Part shown: positions 10,201 through 21,364 of the stretch, piece after piece
Layout: every line of letters begins with the position of its first letter
Position numbering within the stretch: position 1 is the stretch's first letter
NCBI GenBank assembly: GCA_030737835.1
Contig: JAUJYN010000012.1
Span: forward strand, 10,650,729-10,714,728
Direction: 5' to 3'
Length of the DNA stretch: 64,000 nt
Source: Acorus gramineus
Taxonomy: Eukaryota > Streptophyta > Magnoliopsida > Acorales > Acoraceae
The notes under the pieces: model-generated
The model's input: only the letters and a program-made list of their open reading frames with translations
Told to the model about the DNA's origin: nothing
Database searches by the model: none
Translations under genes and position numbers: made by a program

Positions 10201-11288
10201 AAAATGGATCTTTCATTAAGTATAAATAAATAGACCTTACCCAATAAAAAAATAAAATAAATAGACCTTGAATTTAAGATGCAAAAATAAACCTGTTGCA
10301 GCATATAAGTTTAGTGTGATTTATACGGTGATTTACCTCAACAAATCGAGCTAGAAGAAATAAGAAATAAATGTGTAGAAATCACCATAGAAATATTGTG
10401 TCATCAATACTTTTAAAAATAATACACATAACAGATGGGCTTTCTGGAAAATATTATTCCACAACAGATAAACTATATGCAAACAATAATATGGAACATG
10501 TGCATATATAAACAATTATATATATGCCACAATTTAATTGTCAAGAGGTACTGTATGCATCAATCACTACTAGAATAAATTCACATGATTAGATGGGATA
10601 CATATATCAGTTCTGAAGAAAGAAGTATCATGATCATAAGATAAATATGCCATCACTATTTCAAACCCAAAAGAAAGAAGTCTGGAGCAATAAAACTTCT
10701 GCAAGAGATGGTCATGAGAAAAAAATTGACAATCATGCAAGGTATATAACTAATGTATAAGGTGCAAAATGAATTGATATTACACTAACCTTCTGCATGC
10801 ACGATTTGGAGGAAATTCAATAGTTGGAAATTACAAGTAATAAGAGGTGGAGGTACATAATAGGGTGTTAAAGAGGTGGGGGTTAGAGAAATGAAGAGAG
10901 GTGGATGGAGAAAGTGGTGGGAGTTATGGTGGTGGTGGTTATCCACAATATTCAAAACAATAATTACTGACTTGCTCATTTTTGTGTCGACCATGAAGAA
11001 ATCAAATCCCAAAAATTGAACATCAAATCATTGTATTCCGCTAATATTCAACTCAACCTATCCAAATCTGAATTAAAGTGAAATATTTGCCTAATTATAT
11101 AAAATATCAGATTTATTATGTTCACAATATTCTATATTTTTTATAAAACCTATTTTCTAATATAAAGAAAAATTATTTACAATTAAGATATGATATAATA
11201 TTAATTAGATAGTGATTTTTTGGAGAGGGTATCCCAGTATCAAAATCCATATTTGAATTCATTTGGATCTAATATATGATATCAAATC
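10201..11288. other. no gene recognised
   Basis: AT-rich sequence. Part of it could be the copia 5' region, but I found no LTR end or primer site. A purine-rich GGTGG stretch lies near 10840-10940. Confidence 0.4.
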
Positions 11289-11306
11289 TATATCTAAATT
11301 ATATAT

Positions 11307-11503
11307 TAGATCCACACCTTGTTGGCGAGTTGGTTGGAATGCACTTGTATCATGTTGTCATTCCGGGTTCGATCCGGATCACAATCCCTATGTGAGAGTA
11401 ATTGCCCCTGGTGGGCTATAGTTTTGGGTCTTGAATCACGTCTTATTGTACCAGTCTCTCATCTCCTTTGGGCCTTTTTACATAAAAAATAAATAAATAA
11501 ATT
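11307..11503 (+). mobile_element. tRNA-derived SINE with target duplication
   Basis: An A-box-like TTGGCGAGTTGGTTGG (about 11322-11337) and a B-box-like GGGTTCGATCC (11365-11375) show the tRNA-derived head. The tail is AT-rich with AAATAAATAAATAAA. Flanks tatatctaaattatatat (11289-11306) and tatatctaaaattatatat (11504-11522) form an 18-19 bp target duplication with one indel. It is not a tRNA gene because no cloverleaf continues past the B box. Confidence 0.75.
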
Positions 11504-11617
11504 TATATCTAAAATTATATATGAAAAAGAGAGATTCATAGAATTATCTGAATTAGATGGGATGCTGAAACACTGTACCCTGTCACAAGAGCTATTCATC
11601 TAAGGAGCTCATCTAGG

Positions 11618-11835
11618 CACTGTTTGGATCCGCGTCCCACCCGCGTTGGTGGTGGCGGACGCCCGCAGACGCAGACGCTCAAACAAACGGAATTCGCAGC
11701 TTCTGCGTTTGCCCCGAGTTTGTGTGGTTAGTGTGTATTTATTGCTCGCTTTCCTAACGTATCAAAACATAGATTCTCTAACACACCTATACTTCCACCG
11801 ACGCAGCGTCCCCGAACATCTTGCCAAACGGAGCA
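11618..11835. mobile_element. GC-rich element with inverted ends
   Basis: The left end GGCACTGTTTGGAT and the right end TTGCCAAACGGAGC are loosely inverted, with GC-rich CGCGTCC / GGACGCTGCG-type subterminal sequence. The target duplication is unclear. A 97-codon Arg-rich frame here has no domain. Possibly a hAT or Harbinger MITE. Confidence 0.35.
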
Positions 11836-11927
11836 TAAATTCGGTTCAATTGTTGAATTCAGTTGAATTGCGGATTCAGGTAATCCTCCTCAAGGAAAGA
11901 AAAAAACAAAAAAACTGTAATAATTGT

Positions 11928-12130
11928 GGCCCCCCCTAAAGAAGGCCTGAATTTGGGCATCACAGGTTGGTATAATTATTCAATACACACCTGTCTATGA
12001 ATCAAGACTCATTCATCTAAATTCGGTTACATTTGATAATTGATTGATGGGCAATTTTTACAAGTTTAGCTTTCTAAGATGGAATTAATAACAATACTGG
12101 TCTTGGACTTCTAGAATTAGCAGGAATAAA
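11928..12130. repeat. third copy of block X
   Basis: It starts TGGCCCCCCCTAAAGAAGG as at 1928, then diverges. It includes AAGACTCATTCATC and TGATTGATGGGCAATTTTT, matching parts of 2044-2130. Confidence 0.55.
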
Positions 12131-12255
12131 AGCACTTTGAACGGGTCTATTAGTGATGTGGCACTGTCACATCCCGGGAAAGGCCACTGTTTTTTTTTAC
12201 TGGAAGAATTTGGGCCTTCAACTTCAAAAAATAAAAAAAAAAACGGAGAAATTAA

Positions 12256-12637
12256 TTATTTTTTGGTCATTGTAATTTTTTAAGTTTTATTTAATTCCTA
12301 AGATATAAAAAATTATCTTTAGGTCCCTAGAACCGGATGTCATTACTGTGTTTGTCAAAAATACAGAAAATGCCACCGGCCAATTTTTTCACTTGACTAT
12401 TAACACTCTCCAGTACATTGTTAAGTATCTCCAGTACAATGATAAGTATTTTCGGTACACTGTTAACACTTCCTAGTAGATAGTTAACCTTCACAAAATG
12501 TTAACAGATGACGGATGACATTTTCGGTATTTTTAACGTAAAGACTAACGACATCTGTTTCTAAGGACTTAAAGATAATTTTTCACTGCTTTAAGGACTT
12601 AAAAAATTTGAAAACATTCGGGGACTTAAAAATAATT
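12256..12637. mobile_element. foldback MITE with about 90-bp inverted repeats
   Basis: The left arm contains AAAAATTATCTTTAGGTCC and GGATGTCATTA. The right arm, reverse-complemented, contains AAAAATTATCTTTAAGTCC and AGATGTCGTTA in the same order and spacing. No clear target duplication was found and there is no open frame. Confidence 0.55.
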
Positions 12638-12679
12638 CACGAATGATCACAGCAACTCCTAACTAATTTTCCCAAAACA

Positions 12680-13030
12680 AATTGTTATGTCCCACATCCT
12701 TGTACAATCCCATTTGTAGAACAAATCATTATTTAAAAAAAGGTAATATCATCTTCTATTAAAGTATATATTGTTATACGAAATGAAATATATATTGAGA
12801 TACAATATTATATATATACATATATTTTTTTAAAAAAAGTACTCCAAATATTATGATAGAATTCCTTGTACTATGATATCGTATACTATATTATTATAGT
12901 GTATGAGGTTATAAAACGGATTGAGTGTATGAACGCTTAAATAAAAATAGACTTTCATCGAATCTTAATGTTAATGGCTGCTCCGACTCAAAGCGTAACT
13001 AAATAATTGAAAAAAGTGCTAATACACTCT
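12680..13030. repeat. intergenic repeat shared with 53150-53420
   Basis: It shares motifs such as AAGTATATATTGTTATACGAAATGAA (as AAGTACATATTATTATATGAAATGAA near 53235) and a following AAGATACAACA-type stretch. Probably another degraded TIR element. The borders are not defined. Confidence 0.35.
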
Positions 13031-13433
13031 ACTAGGACAGTGTATGTTTGATTAATATTTTTATTTTTAAAAAATAAAAATATATATTATTTTATCTAGA
13101 TATTTATTTCACTTTTCATGATAATATGTATTTCATAAAATGAGTATATACTTTAAAATAATAAAATGGTTGGAGATTGCAAAGAGGGTTGAGCTTTACC
13201 AATCGTTTTCCAATTGAAAAAGGGTATATAAAAATTGATCTTGGTGAATGGTTAGTGAGGTTATTTATTAATAACATTAACATATGATCACGCAATTAAA
13301 CTTTTTATTTGGGAACATCTCCATGAGACAAATTATATAGTATAATCTAATGTGATTATGTTAATGAGGCTTCCATTTGGATCCAAAAGCATGTGAGATC
13401 AAACACATGGAGAATTAGAAACTATACTTAAAA

Positions 13434-13663
13434 GGGTGTTGTTACTCTCAGTTCTTTTTATAGTCCAAAATACAGTCTTATATATTTAGTAATTTTTTTT
13501 TTTTACATTTACTAAAACTGGGTTCATTCAACTCGAAATGGAATGATATATACGTTTTATCAAAGCATATATCTCATTAGATGATATTTACTATTTTAAA
13601 AAAAATAAAAACATGTGTAATCTGAGTATTAGACTGTAAAAATGACTGAGTTTAACATTTTTC
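13434..13663. mobile_element. Mutator-type MITE, family A
   Basis: A perfect 9-bp target duplication tacttaaaa lies at 13425-13433 and 13664-13672. Inverted ends of about 50 bp: the left reads GGGTGTTGTTACTCTCAG and continues TATAGTCC; the right, reverse-complemented, reads GAAAAATGTTAAACTCAG and continues ACAGTCTAA. It has no open frame. Other members are listed at 13896, 14738, 19358, 36195, 50993, 52846 and 53988. Confidence 0.75.
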
Positions 13664-13679
13664 TACTTAAAATAAAGAG

Positions 13680-13881
13680 TTTTTTTTTAAGATTGGTGTC
13701 CCCAGGATTTGATCCATTGACATCATTTACGTAAAAGGGTTGTTAACTGACTTTTTCAAAATTTAGTTCGCAAATTGGTAAGTATTTTTCCTAGTCCAAT
13801 TTTTTCTTATCAGCAGGTGACAAAACTTAAATCCATGTCCCCTCACTCGGTACCTCCATCATTCTATTAATAGGTGGCAAA
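13680..13881 (-). mobile_element. SINE (family F1), reverse orientation
   Basis: A 15-bp target duplication acttaaaataaagag flanks it at 13665-13679 and 13882-13896. It begins with a T-run (poly-A on the minus strand) and contains GGTGTCCCCAGGATTTGATCC, similar to GGTGCCCCTAGGATTTGATCG at 38077. These features fit a minus-strand SINE. Confidence 0.65.
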
Positions 13882-13895
13882 ACTTAAAATAAAGA

Positions 13896-14138
13896 GCATT
13901 GTTACAAACAATCTTTATTTTTAGCTCTTTTGTGTGCGGTAATGATATGTAAGTTCCGTTAAGTGAGACATAAAATATTTTATTTTTTCATAAATTGATA
14001 TATTTAAGATTCATTGAAACATGGATTTTATTTTTTATGAAAGATATATATTTCATCTCATTAAATATATTTTTATTTTTAAAAAAATTCCGAATAGACA
14101 TGCGGGGTTAAACTTGGAACTGTTATGTAACATTATCC
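13896..14138. mobile_element. family A MITE, degraded
   Basis: The left end reads GCATTGTTACAAAC and the right end reads TTATGTAACATTATCC. It is followed by taaattaat, matching the right flank of the copy at 14738-14948, so these two are likely the same insertion duplicated with its host block. Confidence 0.5.
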
Positions 14139-14737
14139 TAAATTAATAAATTAGCAGGGCTGACAATATTGTTTAAGTTGAAAATATTTAATTCCTTTAT
14201 TGTTGATAGCGTATGAGATCTACTGATTACAACCACTGAGAAGGACTGGAAGCAAACTTGCATCACTAGTGTTTGGATATTTTTTTTTGGCACTTCATAT
14301 ACATTGTAGAGCACCACCAGAAGAGGACATTTTTCTTTTTTCTAGAAGAAAGCTAGAGGACATTGATTTATTCAACTGAATATAATCATTTGATATAAAT
14401 ATTATATATTGGCAAACACAGATCTAAGAGGCCTAATACCTTTTTAACCTGGGTCAAATACCAGAAATGCTAATAAAAAAATGGAAAAATTTAGAAATGT
14501 TAATATTCTCGGGAGGGGGGGAGGAGGTTAATTATAAAAATTTCCTTTAGTGAATGGTTTGTGAGGTTATTCATTAAGAACATAAACATTTGATTCACAC
14601 ACTCAAACTTGTAAGTTAGGAGCATCTCCATGAAAAAAGTATTTTCTATTTGGATTATGTTAATGAGGTTGCTATTTGGATTCAAAAGCATATGACATCA
14701 AACACATGGAGAATTAAAAACTTTAACTAATATAAAA

Positions 14738-14948
14738 GGTGTTGTTATATGTACAGTTTTTATTTTCAGTCCCAGACACAATCTCATTTCATTAACGATG
14801 CATATGCTTTATTAGATAAAACATATAATTTGCATAAATATAGAAACAAATTATTTATTGAAATATATATTTTATTTTTCTATGAAAGATATATGTTTTC
14901 CTTATATGATACACGGGTTTGCACTTTCGGATTTTTGTAACATCTTCC
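14738..14948. mobile_element. family A MITE, degraded
   Basis: The left end is GGTGTTGTTATATGTACAG and the right end GGATTTTTGTAACATCTTCC. Flanks aatataaaa and taaatcaaa are only roughly similar. It occupies the same place in its Y block as the MITE copies at 13434-14138. Confidence 0.5.
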
Positions 14949-15163
14949 TAAATCAAATTAGGAGGGTTGGCACATGAGCTTGGCCTTTTTAAAAGTATGT
15001 TTATTGGGATCTTTCATTCCTTGTAGCAATATTGTCGGTTGTGTATGAGATCTACTGATACCCACCATTGAGAAGGACCTGTTGCAAACTTGCATCACTT
15101 GTATTTGGATTTTTTTGGGGCATCATCATCATACACATTATTCAAATGTGATGATCATCAGAA

Positions 15164-15243
15164 TTCAGAATGGGACATTTTCACCTTTCTAGAAGAAAGC
15201 CAGTTCAGAATGGGACATTTTCACCTTTCTAGAAGAAAGCTAG
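15164..15243. repeat. 40-bp tandem repeat, two copies
   Basis: TTCAGAATGGGACATTTTCA plus CCTTTCTAGAAGAAAGC repeats almost exactly at 15164 and 15204. It is a local duplication inside a Z block. A third, diverged relative lies at 15330. Confidence 0.8.
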
Positions 15244-15566
15244 AGGTGACGTTGGCTTATTCTCTCAATACATTCAATGTGGACAACAGGACAAGTAAAT
15301 ATAATTAGCAGAGCATTATAATTCAGAAGAGGACATTTTCCTTCTTCTTTAAGAAAGCTAAAGGACATTGGCTTATTCTCTCTCCATGTATTAAACATGA
15401 ACAAGTAATTATAATAATTTAACATAAAATTATATTGAAGAACAGTGATCTAAAAGGCGGCCAAATATAACAATTCAATGAAAGTTGTATCATTTTCTAT
15501 CAAAAACGATATGTATAGTTCAAACATAATAAATTAACATAAATCATGCAATAATTTAATTAAGGG

Positions 15567-15835
15567 ATTTTTAGTTTTAAGTCCTCACAAACCATTATAT
15601 TTAATGATGGATCTCTCACTTCTTTATATTTAAATTTTAGTCCCCAGATTTAAATGATAGTTCTTTTTTAGTCCCTGAGAGGGACCTATCCATAAATTAT
15701 TTAATTTACTTTTTAGTCCTTATGAGGGACATATCCATGAATTATCCTTTAAATTGAGAGACTAAAATCTAAATACGAAGAAGGAAGAGATCGATCACTA
15801 AATATGATGGTTTGTGGGGACTTAAAACTAAAAAT
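15567..15835. mobile_element. foldback MITE with about 90-bp inverted repeats
   Basis: The left arm starts ATTTTTAGTTTTAAGTCC, continues CACAAACCATTATATTTA and reaches AAATTTTAGTCC. The right arm, reverse-complemented, gives the same series with few mismatches. Its 269 bp would fold into one long hairpin. The target duplication is not clear. Confidence 0.7.
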
Positions 15836-16581
15836 TTCAATTGATGTAACATCAATTTTTCACAGAAGAAGTCTTTTCATCATCATTAATAATAGGTAAT
15901 AGTATGGTTATTATTATATTTCAGCGGAAGAGTCAAAATAGATAATACCTTGTTTCATTGTTGGCCTCATTTAGCCTTGAAGGCTTATCAATCACTGGCT
16001 TTTTATTGTTGAGCTGGTTTTCATGCTACTCTATATCTATCTCTACACTCATATAATTGCATATGCCTAATGCATGTATAGTTATCTAAATGATAAAATA
16101 CATAGGCATTTTAAATTTGTTATGCTTTACACTGTACAATTGGTAGAAATTGTAGAGCAAAAAATATCCACACTTATTAATCAACAAAATGTTGATGATA
16201 CCCTGAAATGTATCAAGGAAGCTCATCATCTCATTGTTGGCGCTTTTCAGAGTTGGATGGGGGTCGAGTTCCGTGGACGTAAGCAAGGTTTGTTGAACCA
16301 CGTTAATTCTTTGTATCTTTCTTTGTGATTTGGTTGATTATTCTCTAGATCAATAGGTTTCCAAAATCCTAGAATCCTAACACTCACTTCCTATAGCAAC
16401 ATCAACGACTGATCGATCATTAGAATGGAAAAAAATATCAATTGTGACATGTCATGTTCAAGTTGATATAGTCGATGCACATCCTCCATTATTAACCCTT
16501 CTTTGGTACAACCACCATTTTCATCACCAACCAGTGTGGATATTGAACCACCCGAATGAAACCAGCTTTGAGTATAACTTT
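15836..16581. other. no gene recognised
   Basis: Holds an 84-codon + strand frame (16074-16328) containing AHHLIVGAFQSWMGVEF, with no family I know. It could be a degraded retroelement coding piece. Nothing else is supported. Confidence 0.35.
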
Positions 16582-17146
16582 TAGGGATGATAATGGGGTG
16601 AGTTTTATTGGTAACCCGATCCGATCCGCCTCTATTGGGATGGGTTTGGATTACATATTTTCTAAACCTGCCCCAACCCGCCCTGACTCATGTAATACAT
16701 GGGTTGGGTTTGGGTTTGAGTTTTTGGTCTTATATGTAATTTTGAATGACTATTGATATTATGTATTGAACAATGTTTTAATTAACTTCCAAATGTTTAG
16801 TGAAATGTCATGATAAATTTTTTTTCTTATGTATTTTGAGATTTTAATATTTTTATCTAAGAATTTTTTTATGAATGTGATCCGCATACTTGTTAAAATA
16901 ATTTGATTTTGTTATAGAATTTTTTTAAAATATATTAACTATAGGGACGCAATCCAATTCACTTTAAACAGGGTGGGGTGGGTATGGATTTCAAGATGCA
17001 AAACCTGAAATGTGATGGAGTGGATATGGATTTTAAATTGTAAAACCTGAGATGGGGTGTGACGAGCATGGAGTCTAACATTAGAGGGCTAAGTTGGGTT
17101 TGGATTATATTAAATCCGACTCCAACCCGACCCATTGCCATCCCTA
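16582..17146. mobile_element. Mutator-like MITE with ACCCG subterminal motifs
   Basis: The ends TAGGGATGATAATGGGG and CCCATTGCCATCCCTA are inverted. Nine-base flanks tataacttt (16573-16581) and tatagcctt (17147-17155) match at 7 of 9. The subterminal regions hold ACCCGATCC and CCAACCCGACCC motifs, as at 476-1658. Non-coding. Confidence 0.6.
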
Positions 17147-18414
17147 TATAGCCTTTTGACCTCCACCATGACAACTTCTATTTCTCCTCGGATTGATGCC
17201 TTTGCATTTGTGGAAAAGGTTTAGCATTTGGTTGAAATGTAGATGATGGCATCCAATATCAGGTCTTATTCCTAGTAGATCAAAGAGCAAACATGGAAAT
17301 ACGTCTAGGTTAGATCATGGTAAGCTAAACAAGGTCACATTTTTCAACACAACAACCTCCTCCAAAAGTTTTCCTGCATTCAGTCAAAATCATTCTGCAT
17401 CAAAGTACTTGCAGTATATTGTTGTTCTACATAAATAGTATATTGAATTCTTGGTAGACTCGCAACATTTCAAGGTTGTAGTTTTCATTATTATATTCAT
17501 CAAGTGTTCCAACTTTTGTCCTTCAAATTTGCCATCTCCTTAAATATTGATTTCTGATTAAATCTTGGGGGGGGGGGATCCAAAACAGAACCCCTGTCAA
17601 CCTAACATTAACATTGAGTGGTCAATTGTGTCCATGCAAAAGTAAGGTAGCATTGAAAGCAGCTTTGCACTCATTGTCCTTCTAATTAGGTCAACTCACT
17701 AATGGTACTTCTCACCCACCTCATGAGTGAATCTCAGATATTTAGAAGCCCCTTCAATAATGGGGAATACTGATATAAAATTCAGCACAGCTTGGATAAG
17801 CTGAATGTGTTGTTTGAGGCCTCCAACATCCATCCATGTGGGCATGCATGGTTTCTGACTTTTGTTTGCTTGAATTAGATGAGAATAAATGAACAACATG
17901 TTACAATATTCACAAACACTAGTGATTGTATTTATTGCTTCTAAAAAATTTTTTATGTAGGGACATTGCATGGGTGGTTCACTGATTAGTTGTTGTCAGT
18001 TGTTGTCGTGTTTAATTGGTGCATGTTCTGATGTTCCATCTCTCTTTTATTTTTATTTATTTTTATTGGTTATATCTCTTTTATTGAATAAAGGCTTTCA
18101 ATTTTTTTATTTGTTGTTATTCTTATTATTATTATTATTTTAAGATGAGAAACCCCACCACTAATTAAGAAAATCTTGGATACACAAAAATCATCCATGA
18201 ATCATGTGCATTGGGTAAGCATGGGGAATTTGAACTTGAGATTGTGGTTCTAGTAAAAGAGCCGAACCCAAACTGTTTTATGTTAATGAAGTGTCTTGAA
18301 TCTCATTAAATCTACACAATAAATTATGTTACATGTTCAGGTTGGAATAATTCATAGTAATTAGGAAAATCACATATGGTTATTCTAGACTACAAGAGTT
18401 TAGGTATTATTCTA
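17147..18414. other. no gene recognised
   Basis: Contains a run of nine G near 17567, a 90-codon minus-strand frame (17699-17971) of unknown type, and a T/A-rich low-complexity stretch near 18040-18140. I see no splice-linked coding structure. Confidence 0.4.
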
Positions 18415-18655
18415 AGACCCCGCTTGAAAACAAGTTCAAACAGTTTTTGAGTTACAAAAAGCTGTTTTCCTCAAATCTATTTTCAAATAGAAAAATTAGG
18501 GTGAAAGCAGCCGACAAATTTATGTGAAAAAATATAAAAAAATTGGAGTTTTCTAAAAACTTCTTATAAAATCAGTTTTAAACTCAATTTTTGTCTAAAA
18601 TCAATTTTACAGTCGTGCAATCAAACGCCACCTACGAAACAAATAAAGAAGATGC
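18415..18655. mobile_element. possible MITE (family B)
   Basis: The right end, reverse-complemented, starts GGTGGCGTTTGATTGCACG and continues CTGTAAAATTGATTTT. It resembles the piece at about 54930-55135, which has GTGGCGTTTGCGATTGCAGG and CAGTTTTACAATCGCG. Borders are uncertain. Confidence 0.35.
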
Positions 18656-18858
18656 TCTCTAGGGAGTGAGTGATGCCCTCCCTGAGTCCATGTCACATGA
18701 AGATATGATGATAGTTGTGTCCTAAAGGATACATGTAGTCCCATTTTAGTCTCATTTTTTTCTTCTATATTTATCTTTATGGAAAAGCACATAACAGTGA
18801 AAGCAAGAAGTTGCGTCTTAAAAGATACATCCTAAGAGGAATTTCACATTTCAATTGC

Positions 18859-19325
18859 TAGTTTGGTAAGGGAATAAGTATTAAGATAAGGAGATAATTA
18901 AAATTTTGAGTCCCTAATGGACATAGCACAATGGTTTATGACTTATCTATGTTAAGGGTAAGTCTTGGGTTTAAGTTTTGACACTGACTTACCCACCTGT
19001 TTGTTAGATCAATTATTTAAGAGAATTTTCAGCAAAACAAGGCAAACAGGTAAAGATAGATTCTTAACTTGAACGAAAGGTCAGCCACGGGGGTCCCTCC
19101 TATAAAAAAAAAAAAAAAAATTATTCCATTTGTTAAAAAAAAAAAATTGGGATAAAGTGTAGACAACTGTTCCAATTTTAAAATGAAAATAATTATTTTT
19201 ATTCCACCTAAAGACTAGAATAACATTTATTCCTATTTTTTATCCTAAATTTGACAAATATAAATGACAAAATTAATGAATTTTTTATCCCCTAATATTT
19301 GTATAACATATTCCCTTACCAAAAC
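18859..19325. mobile_element. MITE with nested SINE
   Basis: The outer inverted ends are TAGTTTGGTAAGGGAATAAG and TATTCCCTTACCAAAAC. Inner sequence (GATAAGGAGATAATT / TTATCCCC) is also inverted. A SINE-like unit splits it at about 18899-19122. A related element lies in intron 4 of both AAE copies (27490, 44400). Confidence 0.55.
18899..19122 (+). mobile_element. SINE family F2 with poly(A)
   Basis: It contains CACAATGGTTTATGAC and TATGTTAAGGGTAAGTCTTG and ends GGGTCCCTCCTATAA followed by 17 A. Related copies are at about 34385-34510 and 52204-52372, sharing TTAAGGGTAG and GGGTCCCTCTATTA-type motifs. The target duplication is not clear. Confidence 0.5.
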
Positions 19326-19357
19326 TTAAAATCTCTGTTCATGTGATTTTAGTAATA

Positions 19358-19607
19358 GGGCGTTGTTACACCGTATTTTTTACAACCTCAAATGCAGTCT
19401 GTTTAGCCATCCAATAAGCTATATACCCGCTTAGGTGAGGTATATACCTCGTTAATTTTTTTTTACATTTGTTAAAAATGAATCTATTCAATTCAAAATT
19501 GACCACCATACATCTTTTATAAGCATATTATTCAATAGATGATATTTATTATTTTTAAAAATTAAAACATATGAGGACCGCATTTAAGGCTGTATCTAAC
19601 ATTATCC
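19358..19607. mobile_element. Mutator-type MITE, family A
   Basis: The left end is GGGCGTTGTTACACC. The right end is GTATCTAACATTATCC. Nine-base flanks ttagtaata (19349-19357) and tcaataata (19608-19616) match at 7 of 9. Non-coding, 250 bp. Confidence 0.6.
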
Positions 19608-19944
19608 TCAATAATATTGTAGATCTGCCTCACATTCTTCGAAGTTGAGTTTTTTTTTTTTTAATTTGACAAAGAACCTCAATATTAGTTGAAAAATTTA
19701 ACCCCGAATCATAGAATCACCCACAAATCTTGAACTTCAGACAAGTCTGGGCTATTCAAAACGTGAGACATGTGAAGTGCAAACACATGGTTTCAGGTTT
19801 TCAGTCAGCCAACCCCGAACACTTTCTTTCAAAGCTACCTGAATTTCATAAAATCCTTTGCACATTGCAACACCTTTAAATGTTGCTTTTATCTCAAATA
19901 AAAACCATAACAATCCGTGATGAGAAAGGTACATTAAAACATGT

Positions 19945-20570
19945 GGTTTTCATATGTATGGCATGGTTAATTTGGAAGCATAGAAACTCAAATATCTTCC
20001 GAAATACCAAATTGAGTCCAGGTATTATAGCTGGTAGAGCCTAATGTCTTTCACACTTACAAAAGATTCAATCTTCAGGAGGTTCTTTAAATGCAAGGCT
20101 TAGGTTGGTTCAAGGGAATGTAAGTCATTATAGACAGGGAACTTCAATCACTCAAATACAAGATGGAGGTTTGAATCAGAGATATTTCATTGTTTACTGA
20201 TGGCAGTGTCTCTCAATTCTCTAGAGAGGCGAGCGGGTGCAACATACGTTATATGTCAGGAACAGCCATGGAAAATTCTCAGTGTAGGCTGTGCTGCTTG
20301 GCCTTGGTCTTCCCCAGTTCGTATGGAAGTGGAGGCCTGAAACCATGGGTTTAAAGAATATTAGTGTCTGCAGTGATGCAGAATCGTTAATTTGTCTTAT
20401 TAAATCAGATAGTCCAGGGCTAGTGCAACTACAAGATTGCATTGCAAGAATTAGAGGAGGAGCTGAAAGTTTAGATGATCCACTTGAATAGTACAAAGTC
20501 TCCCGATCTGCTGTGGAAGCCCTAGAAATTCTTGCTAAAGCAACAAACCATGACCAAGTAAATAAACAAC
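19945..20570 (+). pseudogene. L1-type LINE 3' fragment (RNase H region)
   Basis: The + strand encodes MAWLIWKHRNSNIFRN near 19957-20006, a hallmark of the region before the RNase H-like domain of plant LINE ORF2. It is followed after a stop and frameshift by FTDGSV near 20196-20214, the catalytic Asp strand of the RVT_3 RNase H fold. Later comes SVCSDAESLICLIKSD near 20364-20411, the second Asp strand. Several stops and frameshifts disable it. Upstream ORF2 parts (endonuclease, RT) are absent, as is usual for 5'-truncated LINEs. Confidence 0.65.
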
Positions 20571-21155
20571 AATAGGTGTTTTGGATGGGCGCGTGAGGGA
20601 TTCCCTAACACACCATTGAAAAAGAAAAACGGTGTTTTTCTGTTCCCACCGATCCGGCTAGGTCGACGAAACTTGATCGTCATTTTAAATTTGAGACGAC
20701 TGAATTTGTTCGTCATTTTAAGTTTTGAACAACCGAACTTGATCCAACAGAATTTATTATAAAGTTTATAATTTTTATTTTTTGTTGAAAACTTAATCTC
20801 GTGACGTGCATCCTCCTTGGATCCTTCATTCTATTTCAACTCTGAGTTGTAATGTATGAAAAATCAATCATTATTTTTAAATGTAAAACATAAGAACAGT
20901 TTTTTTTACATAAGTGAGGATGTGTTTGGATCAACTGATAGTTTTTTTTTTTTTTTTCAAACAAAGAGTCCGCTTAATCACAAATTTAAAAGAAACTTCA
21001 AACTGATATATATTTGTTTAATAAGATATTTTTTATAAGAAATTAAATTAATTAAAAATATACCTACTTACATTTTTTTTCAGTCCTTTAACTATTTTTT
21101 GAATAAAAAAATAAACGTAGAATATGATAAATAAACCTAAAAATCTATTCTACTA
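20571..21155. other. no gene seen
   Basis: AT-rich spacer with homopolymer runs, up to the left edge of the large duplication. Confidence 0.5.
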
Positions 21156-21164
21156 TAAGTGCCA

Positions 21165-21290
21165 CTAGAGGACAATAGACAATAAGTGATGACTGGAGTA
21201 CCTGTCGGTGCCCCTAGAATTTGATCGCTTGACCTCCTTATTAGATGGGGGGTGCTAACCAGCTAACCTAAACTCAGTTTGCACAATTAT
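21165..21290 (-). mobile_element. SINE family F1 near the AAE 3' end
   Basis: On the minus strand GGTTAGCTGGTTAGCACC (A-box-like) and CAAGCGATCAAATTC (B-box-like) lie in order. It is similar to 13680-13881 and is present in both duplication units, so it predates the duplication. It lies just downstream of the stop codon and may mark the 3' UTR end. Confidence 0.45.
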
Positions 21291-21364
21291 AATTATTGTT
21301 GATTATTGACTCCATGGAAATACAAACGACTCTTATTAGGATACTTAACTGCTTCCTCAACAGG

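Larger units (their letters stand above)
13230..15410. repeat. array of Y and Z repeat blocks
   Basis: Block Y at about 13260-13430 and 14550-14720 and block Z at about 14200-14380, 15040-15260 and 15310-15400 repeat with the same internal order seen at 6350-6800. Landmarks are GAGCATCTCCATGA, TATGAGATCTACTGAT and CTAGAAGAAAGCTAGAG. The array looks like old tandem segmental duplication broken by transposons. No gene was seen in it. Confidence 0.55.

Noticed and set aside
11322..11375. possible tRNA gene (A and B boxes)
   Set aside because: There is no cloverleaf beyond the B box, and the unit has an A-rich tail and a long target duplication, so it is a SINE.
11646..11939. 97-codon Arg-rich frame
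   Set aside because: It crosses from a TIR-like element into repeat block X and has no homology I recognise.
16074..16328. 84-codon + strand frame as a gene
   Set aside because: No recognised domain, no supporting exons, and the surroundings are repeats.
17699..17971. 90-codon minus-strand frame as a gene
   Set aside because: No family recognised and no linked exons, so chance or old retroelement sequence is equally likely.
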